This document shows positions 21,009 through 30,206 of a stretch of DNA of 39,955 nt, in pieces. How positions within the stretch are numbered: the stretch's first letter is position 1; the number at the start of each line of letters is the position of its first letter. This DNA comes from Gammaproteobacteria bacterium. GTDB lineage: Bacteria > Pseudomonadota > Gammaproteobacteria > UBA4575. The position numbers were made by a program, and so were the translations under genes. The DNA is taken from positions 1-39,955 of the forward strand of contig JAPOYL010000011.1 in NCBI GenBank assembly GCA_026706595.1. Direction: 5' to 3'. Below the pieces are notes generated by a model. That model was given only the letters and a program-made list of their open reading frames with translations. It searched no databases and was not told the DNA's origin.

Positions 21009-23900
21009 ATGCGGCCAGAACTTGCTACTGCTATCAACCCGAAAACACTTGATCGGCCGGAGAGCCCGGTCGAAGCGAGCGACCCGAAGGTCGCAATCAC
21101 CTCACCTGATCGATACCGTGTAATCCGCCGCAACGGCAAGGTCACCAGTTTTGACCGCGAGAAGATCAAGGTTGCGGTCACCAAGGCCTTTCTTGCAGTT
21201 GAAGGTGGCAATGCTGCGGCCTCCTCCCGTATCCATGAGATGGTCGATAAAATCACCGAGAAGGTCTTTTATGCGCTTTCCCGTAGCCGGCCCCAAGGAG
21301 GAACGTTCCATATAGAAGATATCCAGGATCAGGTTGAGCTGGCACTCATGCGCTATGGCCAGCACAAGATTGCCCGTGCGTATGTGCTGTACCGAGAAGA
21401 GCGTGCAAAGGCACGCGCGGCCCAGCGTGCTGAAAAATACACGCTGCAGGAAGCCGGAGAGACACCCTCTCAGGTCATGGACGTGACGGATGCAGACGGC
21501 AATCTCAAATCGCTGGATATTGAACGCCTTACGCGCATGGTCGCCGAAGCATGTGCAGAAACCGAGGATGTTCAGGCGCAGTCAATTGTCGATGAGGCGC
21601 TGCGCAGCCTGTATGACGGCATCCCTGAAACGGAAGTGGGCACTGCCTTGACCATGAGTGCACGCACCCTGATCGAGCAGGAGCCCAACTACACGTACGT
21701 TGCCGCACGCCTTTTGCTGGACAGCCTGCGCCGCGAGGTGCTCAGTTTTATATATGGGGTTCCTACCGAGGCCACATTCAAGGAGATGACACTCCAGTAT
21801 GCGGACTACTTCGAACACTATGTTCGGAAGGTCACGGAGCTTGGGCTTTTGGATACGAAGCTTGCTTCCGAGTATGACCTGAAGAGACTCGGCGAGGCGA
21901 TCAAGCCGGAGCGTGATCATCAGTTTACGTACCTTGGCATGCAGACCCTGTACGACCGTTATTTCATTCAAAGTGATGGGATTCGGGTAGAGCTGCCGCA
22001 AGCCTTCTTCATGCGTGTTGCCATGGGCCTGGCCATAAACGAAGTGGACCGTGAAGACCGTACCATTGAGTTTTACAACCTGCTGTCGTCTTTTGATTTC
22101 ATGAGCTCGACACCCACCTTGTTCAACTCGGGCACCCTGCGCTCACAGCTGTCTTCGTGCTATCTCAGCACCGTGCCGGATGACTTGTATGGCATCTTCG
22201 AGGCGATTCGGGATGATGCCATGCTGTCCAAATTTGCAGGGGGCTTGGGGAATGACTGGTCCCGGGTGCGCGCCATGGGCTCACACATCAAGGGCACGAA
22301 TGGCAAGTCCCAAGGCGTGGTTCCTTTTCTCAAGGTTGCCAACGACACCGCTGTGGCCGTGAATCAGGGCGGCAAGCGCAAGGGTGCCATGTGTGCCTAT
22401 CTGGAGACTTGGCATCTGGATATCGAGGAGTTTCTGGAACTGCGCAAGAACACGGGGGACGATCGCCGTCGCACACACGATATGAACACCGCCAACTGGG
22501 TACCGGATCTGTTCATGAAGCGCGTCAGCGAGGAGCAGCAATGGACCCTGTTCTCACCACATGAAGTGCCTGAGTTGCATGATCTGTGCAGTGCCGAGTT
22601 TGAGGCGTGCTACGAAGAATATGAGCAAAAAGCCGAGCGTGGCGAGATCAAGAATTTCAAAAAAGTAAACGCGGTTGATCTGTGGCGCAAGATGCTTGGC
22701 ATGCTGTATGAAACCGGCCATCCCTGGCTCACATTCAAGGATCCTTGCAACCTGCGTTCTCCGCAGCAGCATGCCGGTGTGGTGCACTCGTCCAACCTGT
22801 GTACGGAAATTACCCTGAATACCGACGACGAGGAAATTGCCGTATGCAACCTGGGCTCTGTCAACCTCGCCGCACATGTCGATGAAAACGGCCTGAACCA
22901 CGAAAAGCTGGAACAGACTGTTTCCACGGCCATACGCATGCTGGACAACGTGATCGAGTACAACTACTACAGTGTACCCAAAGCGCGCCGCTCCAATTTT
23001 CGCCATCGACCCATCGGACTGGGAATAATGGGTTTTCAGGATGCCCTGTATAAACAACGCATCGCGTATGAAAGCGATGATGCTACCGAGTTTGCTGATC
23101 GCTCGATGGAAGCAGTGAGCTACTATGCCATCAAGGCGTCGACCCATCTGGCAGAAGAGCGCGGGACCTACCCGACGTTCGAGGGGTCGCTCTGGGCGCA
23201 GGGGATTCTGCCCATCGATTCAATTGAACTTCTGGCCGAAGGACGGGACGGCTACCTGAGGCAGGACCGCTCTACCACCATGGACTGGGACAGCTTGCGC
23301 CAGCGTGTGCAAAAAGTCGGAATGCGTAATTCCAACACTATGGCGATTGCCCCAACTGCCACCATCTCCAATATTTGTGGCGTGACGCAAAGCATTGAGC
23401 CCACGTACCAGAACCTGTTTGTAAAGTCGAATTTGTCGGGAGAGTTTACGGTCAGCAACCCCTATCTGGTTGCGGATTTAAAAGCCAATGGTCTCTGGGA
23501 TGAAGTTATGGTCAATGACCTCAAGTACTTCGATGGCAGTGTGCAGTCCATAGACCGTATTCCTGGTGAACTGAAAAGCATTTATGCAACTGCATTTGAG
23601 ATTGACCCGCGTTGGTTGGTTGAGGCCGCGTCACGTCGGCAGAAATGGATTGACCAAGCGCAGTCACTCAATCTTTACATGGCCGAGCCATCCGGCCAGA
23701 AGCTGGATAACCTGTACAAGCTTGCTTGGGTACGGGGTTTGAAAACAACGTATTACCTGCGTTCTATGGGTGCTACACATGTGGAAAAAAGTACTGTCCA
23801 AGGTCGGGAAAACAAACTTAATGCCGTGAAGAATAATGGCAATGGCAGCGCGCCTGATGCCTGCTCGATCCTGGACCCTGATTGTGAGGCTTGCCAGTAG
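21009..23900 (+). CDS. nrdA: class Ia ribonucleoside-diphosphate reductase, alpha subunit
   Basis: NrdA (963 residues) reduces ribonucleoside diphosphates to deoxyribonucleotides with NrdB. It is longer than the E. coli enzyme because two ATP-cone domains are present. The first covers about residues 35-140 (VIRRNGKVTSFDREKI) and the second about 155-245 (DGNLKSLDIERLTRMVAEA). The catalytic barrel has NLCTEITLNTDDEEIAVCNL with the active cysteines. The C-terminal tail ends in CSILDPDCEACQ, supplying the redox-shuttle pair. The ATG is preceded by AAAGGA at short spacing. It forms an operon with nrdB. Confidence 0.95.
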   Translation: MRPELATAINPKTLDRPESPVEASDPKVAITSPDRYRVIRRNGKVTSFDREKIKVAVTKAFLAVEGGNAAASSRIHEMVDKITEKVFYALSRSRPQGGTFHIEDIQDQVELALMRYGQHKIARAYVLYREERAKARAAQRAEKYTLQEAGETPSQVMDVTDADGNLKSLDIERLTRMVAEACAETEDVQAQSIVDEALRSLYDGIPETEVGTALTMSARTLIEQEPNYTYVAARLLLDSLRREVLSFIYGVPTEATFKEMTLQYADYFEHYVRKVTELGLLDTKLASEYDLKRLGEAIKPERDHQFTYLGMQTLYDRYFIQSDGIRVELPQAFFMRVAMGLAINEVDREDRTIEFYNLLSSFDFMSSTPTLFNSGTLRSQLSSCYLSTVPDDLYGIFEAIRDDAMLSKFAGGLGNDWSRVRAMGSHIKGTNGKSQGVVPFLKVANDTAVAVNQGGKRKGAMCAYLETWHLDIEEFLELRKNTGDDRRRTHDMNTANWVPDLFMKRVSEEQQWTLFSPHEVPELHDLCSAEFEACYEEYEQKAERGEIKNFKKVNAVDLWRKMLGMLYETGHPWLTFKDPCNLRSPQQHAGVVHSSNLCTEITLNTDDEEIAVCNLGSVNLAAHVDENGLNHEKLEQTVSTAIRMLDNVIEYNYYSVPKARRSNFRHRPIGLGIMGFQDALYKQRIAYESDDATEFADRSMEAVSYYAIKASTHLAEERGTYPTFEGSLWAQGILPIDSIELLAEGRDGYLRQDRSTTMDWDSLRQRVQKVGMRNSNTMAIAPTATISNICGVTQSIEPTYQNLFVKSNLSGEFTVSNPYLVADLKANGLWDEVMVNDLKYFDGSVQSIDRIPGELKSIYATAFEIDPRWLVEAASRRQKWIDQAQSLNLYMAEPSGQKLDNLYKLAWVRGLKTTYYLRSMGATHVEKSTVQGRENKLNAVKNNGNGSAPDACSILDPDCEACQ

Positions 23901-23930
23901 GCGGTAATAACTATGGAGGGGGAAGCTGTT

Positions 23931-25121
23931 ATGCAAAGCTGGGAAGACCCGATCGCCGATACGCGAACTAACACGTCAAGCGTTACCGCACCTGCAGTTT
24001 TTGTGGACCCGCAGGTCCTGGACGCACGACGGGCACTGACCGAACAGCCTGAAGGCCAGGAGCGGCACGAAGGCGTTACCGGTCTGGAGAGCATCGAAAG
24101 AGGTGCTGGCCGTATTCAGGTAGATGACAAAAAAATCATCAATTGCCGCGCTGACCTGAATCAACTGGTGCCCTTCAAGTACGAGTGGGCCTGGCAGAAA
24201 TACCTGGATGGATGTGCCAATCACTGGATGCCCCAGGAAATCAACATGACGGCCGACATAGCGCTGTGGAAAGACCCGGACGGCCTGACCGAAGATGAGC
24301 GCACCATCATCAAACGCAATCTGGGGTTTTTCTCCACTGCAGACTCTCTGGTCGCAAACAATCTGGTACTGGCAGTGTACCGGCACATCACCAATCCGGA
24401 ATGCCGGCAGTATCTGTTGCGCCAGGCTTTTGAAGAAGCCGTTCATACGCATGCTTACCAGTATTGTATCGAGTCTCTGGGTCTGGATGAGGGCGAGGTG
24501 TTCAACATGTATCGGGAATTGCCGGCGGTTGCCCGCAAGGCCGAATGGGCATTGCCGTATACCAACAGTCTGGGTGACCCGGATTTCAGAACCGGTACTG
24601 CAGAAGACGATCAACGGCTGCTGAGAGACCTTATTGCATTTTATGTGGTGTTCGAGGGCATCTTCTTCTACGTGGGTTTTGTGCAGATTCTTTCCATGGG
24701 TCGCCGTAACAAGATGACTGGTGTTGCCGAACAGTTTCAGTACATCCTGCGTGACGAGTCCATGCACATGAACTTCGGAATTGATGTGATCAACCAGATC
24801 AAAATGGAAAACCCGCATCTATGGACGGAAAGTTTCCAGCAGGAGATTGTCCAACTCATTCAGCAGGGCGTAGAGCTTGAGGTCCAGTATGCCCGTGACA
24901 CCATGCCACGTGGCATTCTCGGCTTGAATGCTCCCATGTTTGAGGAGTATCTGAAATTCATCGCCAACCGGCGCTGTGCACAGATCGGCTTGCCGCAGCA
25001 GTATGCTGGAGCGGGCAATCCCTTCCCATGGATGTCAGAAATATTGGATCTGAAAAAAGAAAAGAACTTTTTTGAAACCCGGGTGACTGAATATCAAACT
25101 GGAGGAGCTCTTACCTGGTAA
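23931..25121 (+). CDS. nrdB: class Ia ribonucleotide reductase, beta subunit
   Basis: NrdB (396 residues) houses the diiron-tyrosyl radical cofactor. Ligand motifs are visible: the first aspartate ([12 protein letters not shown]), [15 protein letters not shown] with Glu, His and the radical Tyr, and [11 protein letters not shown] later. The ATG at 23931 is chosen because GGAGGGGG stands 8 nt before it. An ATG at 23913 overlaps that ribosome site and would add six residues. The first 60 residues are a variable extension. It follows nrdA by 30 bp and is closed by a strong terminator. Confidence 0.95.
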   Translation: MQSWEDPIADTRTNTSSVTAPAVFVDPQVLDARRALTEQPEGQERHEGVTGLESIERGAGRIQVDDKKIINCRADLNQLVPFKYEWAWQKYLDGCANHWMPQEINMTADIALWKDPDGLTEDERTIIKRNLGFFSTADSLVANNLVLAVYRHITNPECRQYLLRQAFEEAVHTHAYQYCIESLGLDEGEVFNMYRELPAVARKAEWALPYTNSLGDPDFRTGTAEDDQRLLRDLIAFYVVFEGIFFYVGFVQILSMGRRNKMTGVAEQFQYILRDESMHMNFGIDVINQIKMENPHLWTESFQQEIVQLIQQGVELEVQYARDTMPRGILGLNAPMFEEYLKFIANRRCAQIGLPQQYAGAGNPFPWMSEILDLKKEKNFFETRVTEYQTGGALTW

Positions 25122-25151
25122 GAGTCAAGGCCGATTCTCGGCGTTATGGGG

Positions 25152-25200
25152 CCACCACTCATGGTGGTTGTATTAAGGGAGCGCCCTGCTCCCTTTTTTT
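25152..25200 (+). terminator. rho-independent terminator after nrdB
   Basis: AAGGGAGC (25175-25182) pairs with GCTCCCTT (25188-25195) over a five-base loop and runs into a T tract ending at 25200. A preceding smaller hairpin (CCACC/GGTGG around 25153-25167) may help. This is the clearest terminator in the window. Confidence 0.92.
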
Positions 25201-25335
25201 ATGCGCTGCCAAAATACGGCTCCCTGCCACCACCAGCAGCCGCATGCCAAGTGACAAGGCTGATTTCTGTCAGAATGATAGGTGCCCGGGAGATAAGGTA
25301 GAATTTTACCACCACGGCAAGTACAGAGAATAAAC

Positions 25336-26043
25336 GTGTATGACTTTGATAATCAGGTAGCAGTGGTTACCGGGGCCGCCGGCAACCTCGGCAGTACTGT
25401 AGCGAAGCTTTTCCATCGTGCAGGTGCGAAACTAGCGCTGGTTGACATCGGTTTTGACCGCTCGCAACAGGCCTCCTGGAGGCACGCGGAGAATGCTGGC
25501 TTGTTTGAGGCTGATCTGACTGATGTGAACCAGGTGAACCATTCGGTGGACCAGGTCATACAGCGTTTTAAACGCATCGACATCCTTGCCAATGTCGCTG
25601 GAGGATTCAGGATGGGACCGCTCGTGCACGAGACGCCGGTGCAAGATTGGGATTTCATGCTGGACATGAATGCGAAAAGTGTATTTCTCATGTGCCGCGC
25701 GGTTATCCCGCACATGCTGAAAAGGAAAAAGGGCAGGGTCGTGAATGTGGCTGCACGTGCAGCAGTAGAGGGAAAGGCGAGAATGGCACCTTACTGTATC
25801 AGTAAGGCGGCTGTAATCACGCTCACGCAAAGCTTGGCGGCAGAACACAAGCACAACAACATCAATGTGAATTGCATTTTACCGGGAACCATTGATACTC
25901 CGCAGAACCGCGCGGACATGCCAGGCAGCAATTTCAGTAACTGGGTACCACCCACTGAACTGGCTAATGAAATTTTGCATCTTTGTTCAAAGCAGGCCAA
26001 CGGTGTGACAGGTGCAGCCGTACCCGTGTACGGGAAAAGCTAG
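25336..26043 (+). CDS. short-chain dehydrogenase/reductase with altered catalytic serine
   Basis: This 235-residue SDR has the NAD(P)-binding glycine motif VVTGAAGNLGS (residues 10-20), NVAGG and the catalytic pair Tyr153/Lys157 (APYCISK). The serine normally 13 residues before the tyrosine is Ala140 (VNVAARAAVEG). Other proton-relay residues, such as Asn in MNAKS, are kept. The start is GTG at 25336. No cofactor-choice residue is obvious. It precedes the BtuB-like gene by about 95 bp on the same strand; whether they work together is unclear. The substrate cannot be deduced. Confidence 0.85.
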   Translation: MYDFDNQVAVVTGAAGNLGSTVAKLFHRAGAKLALVDIGFDRSQQASWRHAENAGLFEADLTDVNQVNHSVDQVIQRFKRIDILANVAGGFRMGPLVHETPVQDWDFMLDMNAKSVFLMCRAVIPHMLKRKKGRVVNVAARAAVEGKARMAPYCISKAAVITLTQSLAAEHKHNNINVNCILPGTIDTPQNRADMPGSNFSNWVPPTELANEILHLCSKQANGVTGAAVPVYGKS

Positions 26044-26137
26044 GTGGGATATCCTGAGTGCTTACTCTGTTCGCTGACCCTGGAAGCCCATACGGGCTGT
26101 CATACGCAAAGGCTGAGCGACTGTTCGGACACACATA

Positions 26138-27925
26138 ATGAATTTTAGAAACCTTGCGGTTGCCTGCCTGATCAACGTGTGCACATTTGCTCATGCGCTT
26201 GACGAGGTCGTTGTTACTCCTGCCAGGTATGTCCAGTCACTCGGGGAGGTCATACCTTCCGTCGTGGTTATTACCCGTGAAATGATTGAGCGCAGTCCAT
26301 CTGCAGATATCGCAGGCTTGCTGCGGTGGCATGCCGGTCTGGACATCGGTCGCACCGGCGGGGCGGGGCAACAGACTTCAGTGTTTGTCCGTGGCACGAA
26401 CAGCAATCACACCACAGTGCTCATCAACGGGGTAAAAATGAATTCCGCCACCACGGGTGCTCCGGCATTGGAAATGATTGACACCTCCGTGATTGACCGC
26501 ATTGAGGTCGTCAAGGGTCCCCGTTCAACCGTATACGGATCTGAAGCCGTGGGGGGCGTGATCAATGTTATCACTTCTATCCACGATGAGGAGAAGAGCG
26601 CCGATTTTCATGTCACGGCTGGCAGGTATTCCACGGACGAGCAAGGCATGCACCTGGGGTATGCGAATGACCGCGCCTCAGGCAATCTGTCTTTCAGCCG
26701 GCTGCAGACAGAGGGATTCCCTTCAGCCAGTAGCTCGAATACAAATCACGGACATGATCGTGACACATTTGACTTCAACATAAGAACGCAGGCAGGAGTG
26801 GGCGAACTCCTGTTCGGTTTCTGGCAGGTGGAGGGCAACACCAAATATGACAGCTTTGGCACGAACCTGGACCATGATCGGAAAAATAATGTCCTGAATG
26901 TGTCGCTGAGCCGGCCTGTGCTTGAAAACTGGAAGTCTGCCCTGTCTGTTTCGAAAATCAGGGACGAAGTCCGCCAGAACCAGACAAACTTTCTGGGGAA
27001 CAAGGATTATGCCTTGACTGACAGGGTTGTTTACGACTGGAAGAATGACATCGCGTTCAATGACAACGTGCTTGTACTTGGGGTGTCACTGGCGGATGAG
27101 GCTACGAGTTCCCTGTCTTTTGGGAATTCCTACAGGCAGGATACGCGGATATTTTCCGCGTACCTGCATGAGCAGTTCGCAAGAAACAGGCACACCCTTT
27201 CCACTGCGACCCGATACACAGACCATGAAGACTTTGACGATGCCATGACCTGGAACCTGGAATATGGCTATTCCCTGTGGCAGGGAACCAGACTCTTTAC
27301 AAGCATTGGTACCGGGTTCCGTGCGCCAGACAGCAACGCAAGATTCGGATTTGGAGGAAACCCGGATCTGAAAGAGGAGACTTCCCGCTCAATCGAAGCA
27401 GGGATCAAACATAATTTGACTCCGTTGACTTCCGTATCATTTCGCATTTTTGAAAACAAAATCGATAATCTCATTGAGGCCATACTTATAGACCCAGATA
27501 CGTTCGCCTATGAGAACCGGAATGTGGATGAGGTGCGTATCAGGGGGATCGAGTTTTCTCTCGGCCACCAATCGGGAGCCTGGGACCTGGGTCTGGAAGG
27601 AATAATTCAGGACCCTCGTAACGAGACTGACGATAAGGCCTTGCTGAGGAGAGCAAAGCGCACACTCACAGGGTCTGTAGCTTACAGCCAAGAGCAGTTC
27701 TTCATTCAGGTGAATGGCCTGGTCACCTCGGAAAGGAGAGGCATTCAAGACGTGAGGCTGCCAGGATATGGATTATTTGATGTTTCCATCGGCTATCATT
27801 TCCCCTATGCAACACTGGCGCTGAAGACGGAAAACCTTTTTGACAAAGAGTATGAGCTGGCATCAGGGTACAACGTGCCGGGCCAGTCCGTATTTGCTGA
27901 ACTGCATATCAAGCCCATGCAATGA
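26138..27925 (+). CDS. btuB: BtuB-like TonB-dependent receptor
   Basis: This is a 595-residue outer-membrane receptor. A signal peptide (NFRNLAVACLINVCTFAHA) precedes a TonB box (DEVVVTPAR), then the plug domain (VFVRGTNSNHTTVLINGVKMN, GPRSTVYGSEAVGGVINVIT) and a beta barrel. BtuB is the best match by plug sequence and by the cobalamin adenosyltransferase that follows directly. The chain ends in HIKPMQ, not an aromatic residue, which is unusual for a barrel. No cobalamin riboswitch box is visible in the 94-bp leader. Transport of vitamin B12 or a related corrinoid is inferred. Confidence 0.82.
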   Translation: MNFRNLAVACLINVCTFAHALDEVVVTPARYVQSLGEVIPSVVVITREMIERSPSADIAGLLRWHAGLDIGRTGGAGQQTSVFVRGTNSNHTTVLINGVKMNSATTGAPALEMIDTSVIDRIEVVKGPRSTVYGSEAVGGVINVITSIHDEEKSADFHVTAGRYSTDEQGMHLGYANDRASGNLSFSRLQTEGFPSASSSNTNHGHDRDTFDFNIRTQAGVGELLFGFWQVEGNTKYDSFGTNLDHDRKNNVLNVSLSRPVLENWKSALSVSKIRDEVRQNQTNFLGNKDYALTDRVVYDWKNDIAFNDNVLVLGVSLADEATSSLSFGNSYRQDTRIFSAYLHEQFARNRHTLSTATRYTDHEDFDDAMTWNLEYGYSLWQGTRLFTSIGTGFRAPDSNARFGFGGNPDLKEETSRSIEAGIKHNLTPLTSVSFRIFENKIDNLIEAILIDPDTFAYENRNVDEVRIRGIEFSLGHQSGAWDLGLEGIIQDPRNETDDKALLRRAKRTLTGSVAYSQEQFFIQVNGLVTSERRGIQDVRLPGYGLFDVSIGYHFPYATLALKTENLFDKEYELASGYNVPGQSVFAELHIKPMQ

Positions 27926-27944
27926 GTGTGTCGGTGGACTGCGA

Positions 27945-28493
27945 GTGTCTGGCGGAGCAACCAAAATTTATACCAGAACCGGGGACCGGGGCGAAACGGG
28001 TCTGCCCGGTGGCAGGCGTGTGCGCAAGGATTGTCCTGAAATTCAGGCCTTGGGCGATATCGATGAACTGAATTCCGTCATCGGCATGGTACTGGCCAAT
28101 GATTTGCCAGAGGATGTCAAAGACAGTTTGACAGAAATCCAGCATCGGCTTTTTGATCTGGGCGCGGAATTAAGCAATCCACGCCTGAACCGAGTTCATT
28201 CAGACATGGTCACTTACCTGGAAGAGCGGATAGATACCCTCACCGAGAACCTGCCGGCACTGAAAAGCTTCATACTGCCTAATGGTGGGAGTGCGGCTTC
28301 AGTTTGCCACTTGGCCCGTGCTGTTTGCAGGCGGGCAGAAAGGAGCGTGGTGGAGTTGAGCCAGCATCAAACCGTCAGCCCGGATATTCAAGTCTATCTA
28401 AACAGGCTGTCTGATTTCCTGTTCGTTTCGTGCAGAATGCTGTCCGCCAGTTCAGACCACCCGGAAACACCTTGGCCAGACAAACCAACCTGA
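27945..28493 (+). CDS. PduO-type ATP:cob(I)alamin adenosyltransferase
   Basis: This 182-residue enzyme attaches the adenosyl group to cob(I)alamin. Conserved parts are KIYTRTGDRGETGL at the N-terminus (ATP site), LGDIDELNSVIG, the CRRAERSVVEL helix and YLNRLSDFLFVSCR. The GTG start at 27945 has GGTGGA 8 nt upstream; reading further upstream would only overlap the btuB end. The 19-bp gap to btuB indicates one transcript. Together they suggest salvage of external corrinoid. No cobalamin-dependent enzyme lies in the window. Confidence 0.92.
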   Translation: MSGGATKIYTRTGDRGETGLPGGRRVRKDCPEIQALGDIDELNSVIGMVLANDLPEDVKDSLTEIQHRLFDLGAELSNPRLNRVHSDMVTYLEERIDTLTENLPALKSFILPNGGSAASVCHLARAVCRRAERSVVELSQHQTVSPDIQVYLNRLSDFLFVSCRMLSASSDHPETPWPDKPT

Positions 28494-28503
28494 TGGGCCT
28501 GGC

Positions 28504-29286
28504 TTACTTTCGTATTCGGGTGCCGAGAACAATATCCTTGGAACGCAACTGTTCCAGGGCCTTTCCCCCGCTCCTGAACACCACATCCGGGTTTGGATGC
28601 TGCAACGTTTCGGCGATCTTCCCAAGAAGCTGTTGACCCGTTTCCAGTTGGTTGTTTTTCAGCTGTTCGATCAGCTTTGCTGTGATGGAGTTCAGTTCCA
28701 TGAAGCCGACCTTGTCCTGCCTATCTCTGTAGATCATTAGAAACACGGGCTGTGTGCTGGCCTGTTTCGGCTGGAAATCGGGACTAATCTTGTGCACCGG
28801 AAAGTGGTACCCGAAGAATTCTGCCAGTGGAGAAAGGACGGGCACGTTATGCATTAAATCCCCTTTTGGGTCTACATTTGTCATGTCTGGCTCAAGGTCT
28901 GAATTTGCGAGAAAGATTTCTACCCACTCGTAGTGAGCCAGCTCATTGATGAAAATTGGATCTTCAGGCTGGGATATTCTTTCGTTTTCCAGGTAATCAA
29001 GGAATTCGCGGGAAATATCCCTGAAATAGGGTGATGCGGATCGATGGTTGGCAAAAAAATCCCGAACCATCCTGTGCCAGTCCTCATCGCTGTAAAGCCT
29101 GCGCAGCACGGGGAACGCACTTTTGATGAAATTCTGCACATTGCGATAGAGAAGGCCCCGATAGATTTTCATCCGCCGGTCTTCGATGCCCTCCGGTGCA
29201 CAATTCCTGCTCGGGTCCCTTAGGTGCGCAGTAAACTCGTACTGGATTTTTTTGAATGCAGGTATCTTTGAAGGCACGACGGGCAT
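28504..29286 (-). CDS. HvfC-like RiPP maturation partner (DUF2063)
   Basis: This 260-residue protein has the DUF2063/HvfC N-terminal pattern: a helical domain with RMKIYRGLLYRNVQNFIKSAFPVLRRL and DFFANHRSASPYFRDISREFLDYL, then LAHYEWVEIF. It resembles the partner proteins that deliver precursor peptides to MNIO enzymes. The C-terminal half holds a second domain (VFLMIYRDRQDKVGFMELNSITAKLIEQL). It starts 3 bp after the MNIO gene, so the two are translated together. Confidence 0.85.
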   Translation of the reverse strand: MPVVPSKIPAFKKIQYEFTAHLRDPSRNCAPEGIEDRRMKIYRGLLYRNVQNFIKSAFPVLRRLYSDEDWHRMVRDFFANHRSASPYFRDISREFLDYLENERISQPEDPIFINELAHYEWVEIFLANSDLEPDMTNVDPKGDLMHNVPVLSPLAEFFGYHFPVHKISPDFQPKQASTQPVFLMIYRDRQDKVGFMELNSITAKLIEQLKNNQLETGQQLLGKIAETLQHPNPDVVFRSGGKALEQLRSKDIVLGTRIRK

Positions 29287-29289
29287 GGA

Positions 29290-30150
29290 TCAGTTGGTCC
29301 GTACACCGGGTGCCGTGCCCCACTTTCCCTGCAGGTCGCGAATTGTGTGTACTTCCTGTACCAGATCCTCCAGAGGAGGAATATTGAAATCCCGTTCCAG
29401 CAAAGTCGGCATGGAGCCGAACAGCTCATAGGCCTTGTCCAGCAAGTCCCAGACGGGATCAATTACGCCTGCGCCATGGGTGTCCACCAGCAAATCTTCC
29501 TCTTCCATGTAGTGACCTGCGATGTGGCAATATGCAATGCGCTCGCCGGGCAATGCACGCAGGAATTCCACCGGGTCATACTGATGGTTGACGGAGTTGA
29601 CATAGATGTTGTTCACATCCAGTAGCAGATTGCAATCGGCTTCCTCGAGCACGGCGTTGACGAAATCGATTTCATCCATCTCCTTGCCGGGTGCCGCGTA
29701 ATAGGAAACATTTTCCATGGCGATTTTCTGCTCCAGGATATCCTGGACTTGCCTGATACGTCCGGCCACATAGTGTACGGCCTCTTCAGTAAAGGGGATG
29801 GGCATCAGGTCATACAAATGTCCGTCATCTGAACAGTAGCTCAGGTGCTCGCTGTAACAGCGGATGTCATGTGCATGCAGGAATTTCTTGACGTCATGTA
29901 CCAGTGACTCGTCCAAAGGGGCAGGACTGCCGATTGAGAGCGAAAGTCCGTGTGAGACAAACGGGATTTTTTCTGTGAAGGCTCGGAAACGTTTGCTCAG
30001 TTTCCCTCCGACTCCTATCCAGTTCTCGGGAGCGACTTCCATGAAGTCGATACCGGCTGGAAGGCTTGCTTCAAGCTCACCAAGAAGGTCGCGCCGGAAA
30101 CCGAGACCGGAGCCGCTGACCGCATTGAAATCTTGGTGACGGGTATCCAT
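29290..30150 (-). CDS. MNIO-family (DUF692) multinuclear iron oxidase, HvfB-like
   Basis: This 286-residue TIM-barrel enzyme belongs to the MbnB/TglH/ChrH (DUF692) family, which modifies cysteines in ribosomal peptides with a multi-iron centre. Candidate metal ligands are in SHGLSLSIG, SEHLSYC, MENVSYYA, LLDVNNIYVN, YCHIAGHY and DTHGAGVIDPVW, the full expected set. Relatives next to HvfC and DoxX proteins act on DUF2282 (BufA/HvfA) peptides, proposed in copper or zinc handling. No such peptide is encoded beside it, so the substrate must be elsewhere. Confidence 0.9.
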   Translation of the reverse strand: MDTRHQDFNAVSGSGLGFRRDLLGELEASLPAGIDFMEVAPENWIGVGGKLSKRFRAFTEKIPFVSHGLSLSIGSPAPLDESLVHDVKKFLHAHDIRCYSEHLSYCSDDGHLYDLMPIPFTEEAVHYVAGRIRQVQDILEQKIAMENVSYYAAPGKEMDEIDFVNAVLEEADCNLLLDVNNIYVNSVNHQYDPVEFLRALPGERIAYCHIAGHYMEEEDLLVDTHGAGVIDPVWDLLDKAYELFGSMPTLLERDFNIPPLEDLVQEVHTIRDLQGKWGTAPGVRTN

Positions 30151-30206
30151 ATGACATGGCTCCTAGGGGTTGTGCGAAAAGTCGCAAGACCAGCGCAGTG
30201 CCCGGC

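Noticed and set aside
25201-25335. RNA gene or regulatory leader between the nrdB terminator and the SDR gene
   Set aside because: No tRNA-like fold, conserved box or strong hairpin was apparent; treated as a plain promoter region.
26044-26137. Cobalamin riboswitch before btuB
   Set aside because: The leader is too short for the usual fold, and no B12-box sequence is visible here or in 25201-25335.
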